In this document: in pieces, positions 44,691-53,270 of the stretch
Layout: every line of letters begins with the position of its first letter
How positions within the stretch are numbered: position 1 is the stretch's first letter
DNA from: DTU072 sp050309775
Lineage (GTDB): Bacteria > Bacillota > Clostridia > Christensenellales > DTU072
Assembly (NCBI GenBank): GCA_050309775.1
Contig: JBNRMV010000010.1
Coordinates: 186,001-250,000, forward strand
Length of the DNA: 64,000 bases
Direction of reading: 5' to 3'
Program-made: the position numbers and the translations under genes
The notes under the pieces: model-generated
What the model was told of the DNA's origin: nothing
Seen by the model: only the letters and a program-made list of their open reading frames with translations
Databases searched by the model: none

Positions 44691-45587
44691 ATGAAGTATA
44701 CAAGAGAACAATATGAAAAAATGATAAATGAATCCATTCTCTTTCAAATTGACAAAGAGAAAGATTCTGCATTATTTAATCAGGAAAAGTATACTTTAAT
44801 GAACTTATTATTAGAATTATATCGATATTATATTTATGTAAATAGGCCTCTAGATAATTATTCAATGGAATTAGTAGAATCAGCAAATGAATGTATTAAA
44901 CACTATGACAGTAGTATAGGAAAGCCTTTTCTAAATCTTTTTAATTATGTTATGAAAAGGAATATGTATATTTCAAACGCAAAAAAAGCAATGGACAAGC
45001 ATAGAAGAGGCATTGTTTTATCTAGAGATGATAATAAATCAATAAAAATAATTATTAATTATGTAGAAAGTAAGGGATCAGATTTGAATTCTCAAGAGAC
45101 CCATAAACAATTAGCTAAAGTATTAAATATTAGCGTAAATGAAGTTCAAAACCTAATCCGAATTAACCAAAATGCAATTACTGTCAGTAGCACTGTTACA
45201 AACGATGATGGAGAAGAAGTAGAACTATACGATATACAGTCTAAGAAGGACGATTCGCCCGAAGATATAGCTTTACAATTAGATAATGCGCGACAAATAG
45301 CCTTATCCATAGATGCTGTGTACAAAAATCAGCAGAATAGAGCTGGAACAAAAAAATTGTTAAGCAAACTGTTAACTAAAGATTTTATTAAGAGCATATA
45401 CGATTTAGAGCAGTTAAAAGTAATTTTGAAAGGTGTTTCTTTTGTTGATGAAGAAATCATTAAAAATCATTTAAAAGAAAATTCTATACCTTCTGCTAAA
45501 CAGATAGCATCTGAAAGCGGGATATCAGAGCAAAGCGCTAGTCGTACATACAGAAATTTTTTAGAAAAATTTAAGAAAAAGTGTTAA
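44691..45587 (+). CDS. Sigma-70-like protein of a defence-type locus
   Basis: A 298-residue protein. Residues 50-100 (ANECIKHYDSSIGKPFLNLFNYVMKRNMY) look like sigma region 2 (a block of the type LxxxxxxFxxxxGxxFxxYxxxxIxxxx). Residues 100-165 (THKQLAKVLNISVNEVQNLIRINQNAITVSS) match region 3, with TVTNDDGEEVELYDIQSKKDDSPED following as in alternative sigma factors. The C-terminus IPSAKQIASESGISEQSASRTYRNFLEKFKKK is a region-4-type helix-turn-helix. The gene sits 10 nt behind the CARF-like gene, so the pair could link a nucleotide signal to transcription. The -10-binding aromatic residues cannot be assigned with confidence. Confidence 0.65.
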   Translation: MKYTREQYEKMINESILFQIDKEKDSALFNQEKYTLMNLLLELYRYYIYVNRPLDNYSMELVESANECIKHYDSSIGKPFLNLFNYVMKRNMYISNAKKAMDKHRRGIVLSRDDNKSIKIIINYVESKGSDLNSQETHKQLAKVLNISVNEVQNLIRINQNAITVSSTVTNDDGEEVELYDIQSKKDDSPEDIALQLDNARQIALSIDAVYKNQQNRAGTKKLLSKLLTKDFIKSIYDLEQLKVILKGVSFVDEEIIKNHLKENSIPSAKQIASESGISEQSASRTYRNFLEKFKKKC

Positions 45588-45701
45588 GTATAAAAAAATT
45601 TTTACTATATGAAATGGTATTGTTAATATTTTCAAAAAGTATTTTAGCGAGTTAATTGCAATAATATATTGGAATAAGGAGAAAAACTAATGGGAATTTA
45701 A

Positions 45702-48197
45702 TTGAATGCTAAACTAGTAAGAAGCAATTTTTTAAAAGATTTTGAAAAAAAGTATATTGATTCTGTTAATGATGGAAAATCTCATACTGTAAAACTCACA
45801 ACCAACCGTTTAGATTTTGATAGAGATCGTAAAGATGAAAGAAATATTGCTGCATTAAAGAATATCAAAGTTATATATCAAATTCAAAATGGTGGTTGCC
45901 TTTTGCTTATGGGCAATTTAGGGTGTTCATTTAGAGAACCATTTGGGTCGGAATTTTATGTGAAAAGGGCAACCATAGAAGAAAAATCAGATTTCAAAGA
46001 TATTGAAGGTGTTTCCGTTGAATTAAATTTTACTAATATTCCTACTGATATTAATTTAACACAAGATATTTTTGCTAAAATATTAGATAATCCTAGATTT
46101 AAGTATGATTTATCTCAATTTGATGAGTTTATGGATATTTTTAATTTCTATAAAGAGTTATCAAGCGAACTTAACAATAACATTTCTTATCCTATACATT
46201 CCGTCTCACAACCTTATTATTTTGTGCCCACCGATGTTAAAGATATAGAAGTGGACGATGCTAACGCTATTATTAATCTAAATGGTATAGTTATAGGGTA
46301 TGTACTAGAAAAGTATAAATACGAAGGGTTGACAAGTGAACAACAAGAGAAAGTAATTTTACTCTCTGATATAATTATTAAAGAAGATGATATAGCAATT
46401 AAACAGATACGTAGATTTCATGATAATCTATATGTTAGTAAATTTGAAAAAATTAATGAGGACAATGTTAAGCAAATTCATGCCTTTAATCTAAGCAATA
46501 TTTATAGAAAAGAAAATGGACAGGTTGTATTGTCTGGAGAAGCAAACATAAATTCAGGAGATAATTTTTTAAATCTTTACGATATGGGTCAGAAGGTAAA
46601 ATTAGAATCAATTGATAACTCGCTAAGATTGATAAACCAAGGAGCTTCAGGGGCAGCGGTTGAGCTATTAGAATATATTATTGGATCAAAAGCAATGCCT
46701 TCAAAAAAATCAAAAGGATTGATTGATAGGGGAAAGAAAAAAAATATATATAATTTAGATGAATCTCAAAGACAGGCTTTTCTAATGGCTACAGATGGTT
46801 CGCCTATCAGTTTGATTAAAGGGCCACCGGGGACAGGTAAAACTTATGTAATAAATGCTATTGTGCAGTACATAACGAAGGAGCTTAAGGAAAAGGTTGT
46901 CATTTCTTCTCAAACACACGTAGCAATAGACAATGTACTTGATAAACTTATGGAGAATTACGATTTAATAATTCCTAATAGAATAACGAATAGAAGGAAT
47001 AAGTATTCTGAACAGGAAATTGATGTTACTTTGTACAAAACATGGGCGAAGAAGTTTAATGAACATAATAATCGTTCATCAAAAAGAGATATTGCAAAAA
47101 AAATTGAAGAGGATTTAAAGAATTTTAAAGGTGAAAAAAAATTCAGATTTTCTAATTCCGTCAATATGTCTGATTATTCAGTAATTGGAGCGACAACTAC
47201 TACTAGTGCTATTGGGGGTAAAAAGGGATTAGATTTGTTAAACGGCTATGACTGGTTAATTATCGACGAGGTATCTAAATGTCCTATAACAGAAGTTCTG
47301 CGGTATTTGCCTTATGTAAAAAAGATTATAATGGTAGGGGATGATTTTCAACTTGCCCCCCTGTTAGAATTCAATAAGGAAGACGTTAAAAACTTAGATT
47401 CGTATGATGATGAGAAATTTTCAAAGTTAAAGACAGTTTATGAGCAATCTGTATTTGCTAAGACTCTTAAAAAGGCAGAAAAAGCAGGAAGATTAGCTTT
47501 ATTAAATGTGAATTACCGTTCAGTTAGTAAAGTATTAAATGCGTATAATGTTTTTTATAACAATCAACTTATAAATTATAGAGAAAATGTTAAACCAAGC
47601 AAAGTGCAATTTAAGGAAAAGTTTTCTACATTTAATGATAAGGATATTTTCTTTGTGAATGTAAAGTTTGGAAAGGAAGCAAGGGATAATACCTCAAGAT
47701 ATAACATTGAGGAATTGTTTGCCACAGCAGAAATCTTAAGCGGATTGCTAAAAAATGTTGTAAATCCATCAAGCGTGTCAGTATCTGCAATTTTTCCTTA
47801 TGCTGCACAAATTGAGATGTTTCAGAAAGATAACATAGAATTAATCAATAAAGCTAAAAAGATTTTTAAGAACTTTGAGATAGATACAGTCGATGCTTTT
47901 CAAGGAAAAGAAACAGATATTGTGTTAGTTAATACAGTTGTTACAGACTCATCACAAGGTAATTTTCTAAATGATTTTAGGAGAATTAATGTTTCTATGT
48001 CAAGAGCAAGAGATAAACTATTTATATTTGGAAATCCCAATTCTTTATCAAAGATTGAAATGAAGGTATCTAATGGCAATAAAAGAAGATATTTTGCAGA
48101 AATAATAGAAGATATAAAAAGATTTGGAGCATTTATTCAATACGAAGGAGTTATGAGATATGAGTCTACAAGTAAAGATCAAATTAAAATTGTCTAA
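45702..48197 (+). CDS. UPF1/DNA2-like SF1 helicase
   Basis: An 831-residue protein. The N-terminal 365 residues have no known domain. The helicase core starts at about 355 (DESQRQAFLMA). It has Walker A GPPGTGKT (374-381), Q-like THVAIDNVLDKL, DExx box DEVSK (522-526), GDDFQLAP, NYRS, VDAFQGKETDIV and RRINVSMSRARDKLFIFGN. These are SF1 UPF1-like motifs I-VI. A good ribosome site (AAGGAGA) leads to an ATG at 45690 that is followed after three codons by an in-frame TAA. The open frame then begins at TTG 45702. Either the TTG is used or the gene has lost its start to a nonsense change. Its stop overlaps the next gene by 38 nt. Confidence 0.8.
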   Translation: MNAKLVRSNFLKDFEKKYIDSVNDGKSHTVKLTTNRLDFDRDRKDERNIAALKNIKVIYQIQNGGCLLLMGNLGCSFREPFGSEFYVKRATIEEKSDFKDIEGVSVELNFTNIPTDINLTQDIFAKILDNPRFKYDLSQFDEFMDIFNFYKELSSELNNNISYPIHSVSQPYYFVPTDVKDIEVDDANAIINLNGIVIGYVLEKYKYEGLTSEQQEKVILLSDIIIKEDDIAIKQIRRFHDNLYVSKFEKINEDNVKQIHAFNLSNIYRKENGQVVLSGEANINSGDNFLNLYDMGQKVKLESIDNSLRLINQGASGAAVELLEYIIGSKAMPSKKSKGLIDRGKKKNIYNLDESQRQAFLMATDGSPISLIKGPPGTGKTYVINAIVQYITKELKEKVVISSQTHVAIDNVLDKLMENYDLIIPNRITNRRNKYSEQEIDVTLYKTWAKKFNEHNNRSSKRDIAKKIEEDLKNFKGEKKFRFSNSVNMSDYSVIGATTTTSAIGGKKGLDLLNGYDWLIIDEVSKCPITEVLRYLPYVKKIIMVGDDFQLAPLLEFNKEDVKNLDSYDDEKFSKLKTVYEQSVFAKTLKKAEKAGRLALLNVNYRSVSKVLNAYNVFYNNQLINYRENVKPSKVQFKEKFSTFNDKDIFFVNVKFGKEARDNTSRYNIEELFATAEILSGLLKNVVNPSSVSVSAIFPYAAQIEMFQKDNIELINKAKKIFKNFEIDTVDAFQGKETDIVLVNTVVTDSSQGNFLNDFRRINVSMSRARDKLFIFGNPNSLSKIEMKVSNGNKRRYFAEIIEDIKRFGAFIQYEGVMRYESTSKDQIKIV

Positions 48198-49560
48198 AAT
48201 AAGAAAAAGTATCAAAATCAGATATAATACCTTTGAAAAGGCTACTTTTGATGAGTATTTGATATCTAGCTTAGCATTACATTCTAATAGCAGTGAAGCC
48301 TCTACATATATAGATGATCTAACTGGCGGAGGAAGTTTAAATCCATATTTTAAGAGATTATTTGAGAAAATAAATGTTCTTTCTAAAGAACAGCTAAGAA
48401 AGATTATGGTTAATTCGATGTTTCCTATATTAAAAATAGACGAAAGTAATTGGTATTATTATTATCCAGAGATTGATATGTCAGAGTTACATTTTAAGCT
48501 TTACAAAGGTGATTTGGGAGATTATTCTGATATTCTTGAAAAACTTCAAATATACGAAGATGTTATAGATATAAGTATTATGGATAAAAATGTTTATGAT
48601 AAGCCAGAACCATATCAAGTAGAGATTGATAACAAAAACATAAGAGTAAGAATTCAAAATGTATGGATTGATATCGGAATGAACCTCTTTCAATCATTAG
48701 TATATAATGAGTTAGATTCAATAAGAAATTACAAGGGTAAGATACATAAAAAAGCAGATGGTAACAATTGGAATGTTTTAAATAACGCTACTATAGACAA
48801 TCTGTTTTCAAATGAAAACTTTTTTTACATGGACGGTGATCATAGTCAGATTAGAGAGGATAATGTTCGGAAAACAACAGTATCGTTTATAAAAGGTTTA
48901 TATATCTATAAAGAAACGCTTATAAAATACAAAGAAAATCAAGACTTGTGCGAAAAAGTTATAGATTTTTTAGTAAGTAATAATTCTTTATACGCTTTTA
49001 GAATTAAGCCTTTAATAGATATTATTAAGAATACTAATGAGTTAACTGCACAAAAGATTGTAAATATTATATTAGAAAAAAAAGAAAGTAGAGAGATGAC
49101 ATTATATGGTTTAGAACTCTTGGAAAGTGGTTTATTAAACAATTGGACAAAAGCATCTTTGCGGGCTATGTTAAATATAGCTTCCTTAAACCAAATAGAG
49201 AAAATTTACAAAGTAAATCCTAGCTTAAATTACAAAATTGAAAATCTACTGAATATAAACAGTAATTTTCTTACTCAAACTCATCGTAAGCAGGTAAACG
49301 ATTATTACCAAAATCTTAAAGAAATGAAAGATACAATTATTCTAATTACGGGTGAGGTTGCTGCAAGCGGATTTAGAGAATCAGTAAAAAAGTTAAAATC
49401 AGATAGGGATACAAAGAAATTTTCTAAGCTATGTAATGAGTTAATAGGACATGTTAACAAGAATCTTAGTGATGCATCATTAATTGATACAGAAAGATGG
49501 CTTAATCAAGCAATAGAACAAAAAGAGCTAATGGTTAAAATTTCAAAAAACATATTATAG
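48160..49560 (+). CDS. Large protein of unknown function linked to the SF1 helicase
   Basis: A 466-residue protein whose ATG lies 38 nt inside the helicase gene, which shows tight coupling. The N-terminus is basic (MSLQVKIKLKLSKIRKSIKIRYNTF), possibly binding nucleic acid. Around 100-190 aromatic and acidic residues prevail (NWYYYYPEIDMSELHFKLY). About 260-460 is helical with repeated Leu/Ile patterns that could form an alpha-solenoid. No motif of a known nuclease, toxin or polymerase is found. It is the last gene of the locus. Confidence 0.6.
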   Translation: MSLQVKIKLKLSKIRKSIKIRYNTFEKATFDEYLISSLALHSNSSEASTYIDDLTGGGSLNPYFKRLFEKINVLSKEQLRKIMVNSMFPILKIDESNWYYYYPEIDMSELHFKLYKGDLGDYSDILEKLQIYEDVIDISIMDKNVYDKPEPYQVEIDNKNIRVRIQNVWIDIGMNLFQSLVYNELDSIRNYKGKIHKKADGNNWNVLNNATIDNLFSNENFFYMDGDHSQIREDNVRKTTVSFIKGLYIYKETLIKYKENQDLCEKVIDFLVSNNSLYAFRIKPLIDIIKNTNELTAQKIVNIILEKKESREMTLYGLELLESGLLNNWTKASLRAMLNIASLNQIEKIYKVNPSLNYKIENLLNINSNFLTQTHRKQVNDYYQNLKEMKDTIILITGEVAASGFRESVKKLKSDRDTKKFSKLCNELIGHVNKNLSDASLIDTERWLNQAIEQKELMVKISKNIL

Positions 49561-49680
49561 AAACATAAATATCAAATATGTTTATTATAGTAAATAATTT
49601 TATTTTAAAATGCATCAATAAGTTGAACTATCTGGAGGATTCATAATAAAGCCCTAAATAGAATTTTATCAAGGAGGAAT

Positions 49681-50226
49681 ATGAAGTTGTCTATAAAAAA
49701 TACAGAAATAGAAAAATGCAGAAAAGAAACTAGAGAATTATTACATAAATGGAAAAACATAATAGAAAATTATGATAAGGAACATTTCAAAATACTAAAA
49801 CAATTATTTGGTAAAGTTGAAGATAATGTTTTTATAGAACAACCCTTCTTATGCGATTATGGAAAAAATATTTATATTGGTAAAAATACATTCATTAACA
49901 GGAATTGTGTTTTTCTTGATAACGATGTCATACAAATAGGTGAAAATTGTCTTTTCGCTCCCTCTGTTCAAATTATGACGTCTCATCATCCTGTTTCCGC
50001 AACAGAAAGAATAAGTGTAGAAGAGATAGGAAAGGTGTCATACACAACTTTTACAAAACCGGTAATAATTGATAATAATGTTTGGATAGGAGCTGGAGCA
50101 ATATTGCTACCTGGAATAAGAGTGGGAGAAAATTCAGTTGTAGGCGCCGGTAGCGTTGTTACAAAGAATGTTCCACCTAATACGCTTGTATATGGCAACC
50201 CTGCAAGAATAATTAAACAAATATAA
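49681..50226 (+). CDS. Hexapeptide-repeat O-acetyltransferase (LacA/Maa type)
   Basis: A 181-residue protein of the maltose/galactoside acetyltransferase family. CDYGKNIYIGKNTFINRNCVFLDND, GENCLFAPSVQIMTSHHPVSATERI (catalytic His), and VIIDNNVWIGAGAILLPGIRVGENSVVGAGSVVTKNVPPNTLVYGNPARII form the left-handed beta-helix coils. It transfers an acetyl group from acetyl-CoA to a sugar or thiogalactoside hydroxyl, forming trimers. A TCAAGGAGGAAT ribosome site fixes the start. It is 22 nt upstream of the MATE gene, so both may act on one compound. Confidence 0.88.
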   Translation: MKLSIKNTEIEKCRKETRELLHKWKNIIENYDKEHFKILKQLFGKVEDNVFIEQPFLCDYGKNIYIGKNTFINRNCVFLDNDVIQIGENCLFAPSVQIMTSHHPVSATERISVEEIGKVSYTTFTKPVIIDNNVWIGAGAILLPGIRVGENSVVGAGSVVTKNVPPNTLVYGNPARIIKQI

Positions 50227-50247
50227 ACTATAAAGGAGAAAACAAAC

Positions 50248-51573
50248 ATGATTTCTAAGGTTAAATCATCATTAAGATCAATAAACTATAAGCTTTTTTT
50301 AGCTTTATTATTGCTTGGTTTAATACCAACAATATATACAACAGTAAGGATTTTCTTTTTGGGTCAGATGCCAGATGATTGGGGCTTCAATATAGCAAGT
50401 CAACTTGCATGGCTAAATATTGTTTATGAAGTTATACAAGAAGCTTTGATACTACCTTTATTCTATTTTATAGGTAAAGCATTTTTTACTAGCAACGATG
50501 ATCTGGAAAACAAAGTTAAAACAGGATTAATATTTACATTTATAGTCTATTCCTTTTTATCAGCTTTAATAATAATATTTGCTGTTCCCATTATTAAATT
50601 CATGGCACAAGATTCAAATCTATTAGCTGCTACTACTACATATATTAGGTTAGAAACAGTAGCAAATGTGTTCGCTACATTAGTCAAGTTTTTACTTGTT
50701 GTGCTTGTAACTATAAGGAAAGATAAATATCTATATTTTGTATTAGGATTAAAAATGGTTTTATCAATTTTACTGGATACGTTTTTTGTTTCTAATTCGC
50801 GAGTCTCATTAAATTTTGGTGTTAATGGAATAGCCTACACTAATATAATTGTGAATGTATTATTAATTGTATTGGCAGTAATCATTTTGCATAAAGAAGA
50901 TATAAGGATTTTCTCAAAGAAAAAGATATCTTTTAAATGGATAAAGGATTGGAGCAAGATAGGTGGGATATCAGGCCTCGAATCTTTTGTTCGTAATCTT
51001 GCATTTACGGTAATGATTCTAAGAATGGTTAATGTAGTAGGGGAGCAAGGAACCTTTTGGGTTGCGAATAACTTTATATGGGGATGGTTGTTGCTTCCTA
51101 TATTGCAATTAGGAGAACTTATTAAAAGAGATTGTGGAGAAAACATTAACACAATAAAGGAAAAATCTCTTGGGTATTTTACTATTACTACATTTATAGT
51201 AATTATATGGTTTGCTACAATACCCGTATGGCAACCTTTTCTAAAGAATGTAATGAATATTTCAAATTACCAAGATGTATACTTTATTGTTCTTATCAGC
51301 ATAGGGTTTTATGTTTTGTTTGCCTATAATAATGTGATTGATAGCATTTTTTACGGTATTGGAAAAACAAGTTATATGTTATTCCAATCTCTTGTTATAA
51401 ATATTGTATTTTATGGAACGGCATTTATTCTTTATATAACAGGAGTTTATGAACCTACTCTTATTAAGATAGCTCTTATGTTTGCTATTGGAACAGCACT
51501 AGATAGTATATTAACATATGGGATGTTTGTTTGGATGCTTAGAAAAAGGAATATTAAGATACTTAAGGAGTAA
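50248..51573 (+). CDS. MATE-family efflux transporter
   Basis: A 441-residue, 12-helix transporter. The first half (residues 15-215) includes PLFYFIGKAFF, LRLETVANVFATLVKFLLVVLV and GVNGIAYTNIIVNVLLI. The second (225-430) includes KIGGISGLESFVRNLAF, ANNFIWGWLLLPILQLGEL and DSIFYGIGKTSYMLFQSLVIN. The two-bundle pattern and length fit MATE proteins, which expel cationic drugs using Na+ or H+. It is co-transcribed with the acetyltransferase; together they may confer resistance. The DNA is AT-rich like the rest of the island. Confidence 0.85.
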   Translation: MISKVKSSLRSINYKLFLALLLLGLIPTIYTTVRIFFLGQMPDDWGFNIASQLAWLNIVYEVIQEALILPLFYFIGKAFFTSNDDLENKVKTGLIFTFIVYSFLSALIIIFAVPIIKFMAQDSNLLAATTTYIRLETVANVFATLVKFLLVVLVTIRKDKYLYFVLGLKMVLSILLDTFFVSNSRVSLNFGVNGIAYTNIIVNVLLIVLAVIILHKEDIRIFSKKKISFKWIKDWSKIGGISGLESFVRNLAFTVMILRMVNVVGEQGTFWVANNFIWGWLLLPILQLGELIKRDCGENINTIKEKSLGYFTITTFIVIIWFATIPVWQPFLKNVMNISNYQDVYFIVLISIGFYVLFAYNNVIDSIFYGIGKTSYMLFQSLVINIVFYGTAFILYITGVYEPTLIKIALMFAIGTALDSILTYGMFVWMLRKRNIKILKE

Positions 51574-51694
51574 TTAATGAGATGATTACATAGATTTAAA
51601 AAATGTTTGTTATAAGCAGAGAGAGTTGAATTGAACATAGGTGAGCAAGAGAATTTGAATTTGAAGCATGTCTTAATACAAGGTGTTATTATTG

Positions 51695-51723
51695 TTGAAC
51701 TTTTTATTCTTATATGATAAAAT
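51695..51723 (+). promoter_or_regulatory. Promoter of a possible small RNA
   Basis: TTGAAC (51695-51700), 17 nt, TAAAAT (51718-51723). There is no open frame behind it, which supports an RNA gene. Confidence 0.5.
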
Positions 51724-51730
51724 ATTACAA

Positions 51731-51888
51731 TATTACAGACTATGAGACATGTTCCCACATACTAAGCATGTGGAGACAGTCGCCTTGATGTCACGCAAAG
51801 ATTAATAAATAGGCTCTAAATAGCTTGAAATCAAAGGTTCCCAGACTTTCGGCAGAATAGCCGAATGATGGGAACCTTGTTTTTTTTA
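51731..51888 (+). ncRNA. Putative structured small RNA
   Basis: About 155 nt between the promoter above and a strong terminator. It can fold into CCACAT-ACTAAGC-ATGTGG enclosed by GACT...AGTC (51736-51780), then an open part, then a nested terminator hairpin. No ORF longer than a few codons is present. I do not recognise the family; it may also be a leader or a mobile-element end. Confidence 0.35.
51834..51888 (+). terminator. Nested hairpin terminator
   Basis: Outer stem AAGGTTCCCA / TGGGAACCTT with an inner stem TTCGGC / GCCGAA, followed by eight T residues. Strong intrinsic terminator for the small RNA and the MATE gene. Confidence 0.85.
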
Positions 51889-51926
51889 TCGTTCAAAAGT
51901 AGCCCTGGTTTATGAGTATTGTTGGG

Positions 51927-52010
51927 TTGAGGCTAGAGAACTGCTTTTTGCCTTGCGAGACTAGGGAACTACTGTTTTTAGGATAGGTTGAAACTAGAGA
52001 ACTGTTGTTA
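51927..52010. repeat. Three degenerate copies of an about 25-bp repeat
   Basis: GAGGCTAGAGAACTGCT, GAGACTAGGGAACTACTG and GAAACTAGAGAACTGTTG recur every 28-31 bp with T-rich tails. No ORF. It lies at the change from AT-rich island to the next element and may be a regulator or recombinase binding array. Confidence 0.55.
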
Positions 52011-52024
52011 AATGAATGAAATAA

Positions 52025-52057
52025 AAGGCAGTAGCCCTATTACAGAACTACTGCCTT
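52025..52057. terminator. Terminator of the sigma-region-4 gene
   Basis: A 10-bp stem AAGGCAGTAG / CTACTGCCTT with a 13-nt loop, 9 nt past the stop of the minus-strand gene. A T-rich tail follows on that strand. Confidence 0.8.
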
Positions 52058-52065
52058 CTACTATG

Positions 52066-52680
52066 TTATCTTCCTAAATCATCTCGGCTAATATGTTGTT
52101 GTAGAATTGTTCTCATACGCTTTATCATATCGTTAACCGATGACTGCGGTTTATTAATAAGGTTTGCGATGGTACGCTGTGACTTTCCGTCATAAAGCAT
52201 TTCAAAGATTGGTGCTAGCTCTGGAGCCTTCCTGCGAAGGCTTTCAAGAAGATCTTCAAAGAGCATAGCTGTCAGAATGGTTTCGCACTGATTAGCTGCA
52301 GGGTCCTCAAATTCAAGCTCTGTTTCCTCGAAGAAAGATTCAAGTGAAAGCGGAGCTCCATCTTTCATCTTCTTGCAGGTCTTACAGTCCATTTCGCAGC
52401 GTTTGAGGCTTCCCTTGCCATTGCTCACCATGCAACGGCGACTGCGTTCTTCACGTTTCATTTCTGCCCAAATGGGTCGCATGTACGCTTGATACTGTTC
52501 CTTTGTTGCTGAAACCAGGATGCCGAAGGTATCTCTGACACCAACTCTGATGGGGCCGTATTTGAAGCTTTTGGCCCCAACCAGGCTGTTGTAGGTCTGC
52601 CGATCCATTTCAACAGGTATGAAATACTGCTTTTCCTCATTCTGATTGGTCTTGATGGTGGATTTCTCATTAATTGACAT
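52066..52680 (-). CDS. Sigma-70 region-4-like HTH protein of a mobile element
   Basis: A 204-residue protein. The C-terminus (EMLYDGKSQRTIANLINKPQSSVNDMIKRMRTIL) is a sigma region-4-type helix-turn-helix. The N-terminal half is a charged domain with RCMVSNGKGSLKRCEMDCKTCKKMKDG, holding four cysteines that may bind zinc. Proteins of this kind are common on Firmicutes prophages and conjugative elements, where they control late or transfer genes. AGGAGA lies 8 nt before the ATG. It is the only gene in this part on the minus strand and has a GC-rich leader. Confidence 0.75.
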   Translation of the reverse strand: MSINEKSTIKTNQNEEKQYFIPVEMDRQTYNSLVGAKSFKYGPIRVGVRDTFGILVSATKEQYQAYMRPIWAEMKREERSRRCMVSNGKGSLKRCEMDCKTCKKMKDGAPLSLESFFEETELEFEDPAANQCETILTAMLFEDLLESLRRKAPELAPIFEMLYDGKSQRTIANLINKPQSSVNDMIKRMRTILQQHISRDDLGR

Positions 52681-52920
52681 CTGTTTGTCTCCTGTTCATC
52701 CGCCTGGGGTTTGAACCCGGCGAGGAGCCAATCAGATGAGGGCCATTTGGAGCCGTTGAGCCTAAAAAAGGGCGCACGGAGCCAGACGGGGATCCTCCTA
52801 CCTCCCGCAAGCCTCCGGTAGGAACCGGTGGTTTGCTATCTGGTATGGCATCCTCGCCTGAAGTCGGCCGCCCTCAGGGCTTATGATGTATCTCGTAGTT
52901 TTAGGTCAATTGCGGACCAT
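52681..52920 (-). other. GC-rich hairpin-rich leader of the sigma-like gene
   Basis: No ORF. The minus strand holds several inverted repeats, such as CCTACC...GGTAGG around 52795-52825 and a GGGTTCAAACCC loop near 52712. GC content is far above both flanks. It may be a structured 5' leader controlling the sigma-like gene. Confidence 0.4.
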
Positions 52921-53018
52921 TTATATCAACCGGGAATTAACCGGGTGATTACGCTTGTCTTGTTCAAATGAAAAAGCTGTAGGCTAAAACATTTGAGAGG
53001 TATCTTTTTTAGTAAGTC

Positions 53019-53047
53019 TTGTAAATTTTACAGGTATCTTATATAAT
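53019..53047 (+). promoter_or_regulatory. Promoter and operator of the NACHT/type I R-M operon
   Basis: TTGTAA (53019-53024), 17 nt, TATAAT (53042-53047). The perfect palindrome TGTAAA-T-TTTACA (53020-53032) overlaps the -35 box, a good place for repressor binding. The resulting leader would be about 215 nt before the NACHT GTG. Confidence 0.6.
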
Positions 53048-53188
53048 GGAGTGTGATTAAGTATGATTAAGCTGAACTGAATCGAGTTCAGTGTGAGCTC
53101 AAGCTTGCTTGTCCAATGCTTCAGTTCTTGTACTCCCTTACAAGCTAATTATAGAAAATTTTGTTTCTATCTTCGCTGACTGGGGGTT

Positions 53189-53234
53189 GGACATCATTCG
53201 GACAGACTAGGACATTATTCCGACAATTCGGACA
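53189..53234. repeat. Short repeats in the NACHT leader
   Basis: GGACATCATTCGGACA, GGACATTATTCCGACA and ATTCGGACA lie in direct order just before the NACHT start. The common part is ATTCSGACA. They could be regulator sites or binding sites of a replication protein. Confidence 0.5.
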
Positions 53235-53270
53235 AGGATATAAATCAATTGATATGAGAGGGATGCTAGA

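Noticed and set aside
43604..49560. CRISPR-Cas type III locus
   Set aside because: Only a CARF-like protein is present. No Cas10, Csm/Cmr, Cas6 or repeat-spacer array was seen anywhere in the window.
51447..51758. 103-residue minus-strand frame
   Set aside because: It overlaps the end of the MATE gene antisense and runs through the small-RNA promoter; composition is that of a shadow frame.
52690..52740. tRNA at the GGGTTCAAACCC loop
   Set aside because: A T-arm-like hairpin exists but no acceptor, D- or anticodon arm can be folded around it.
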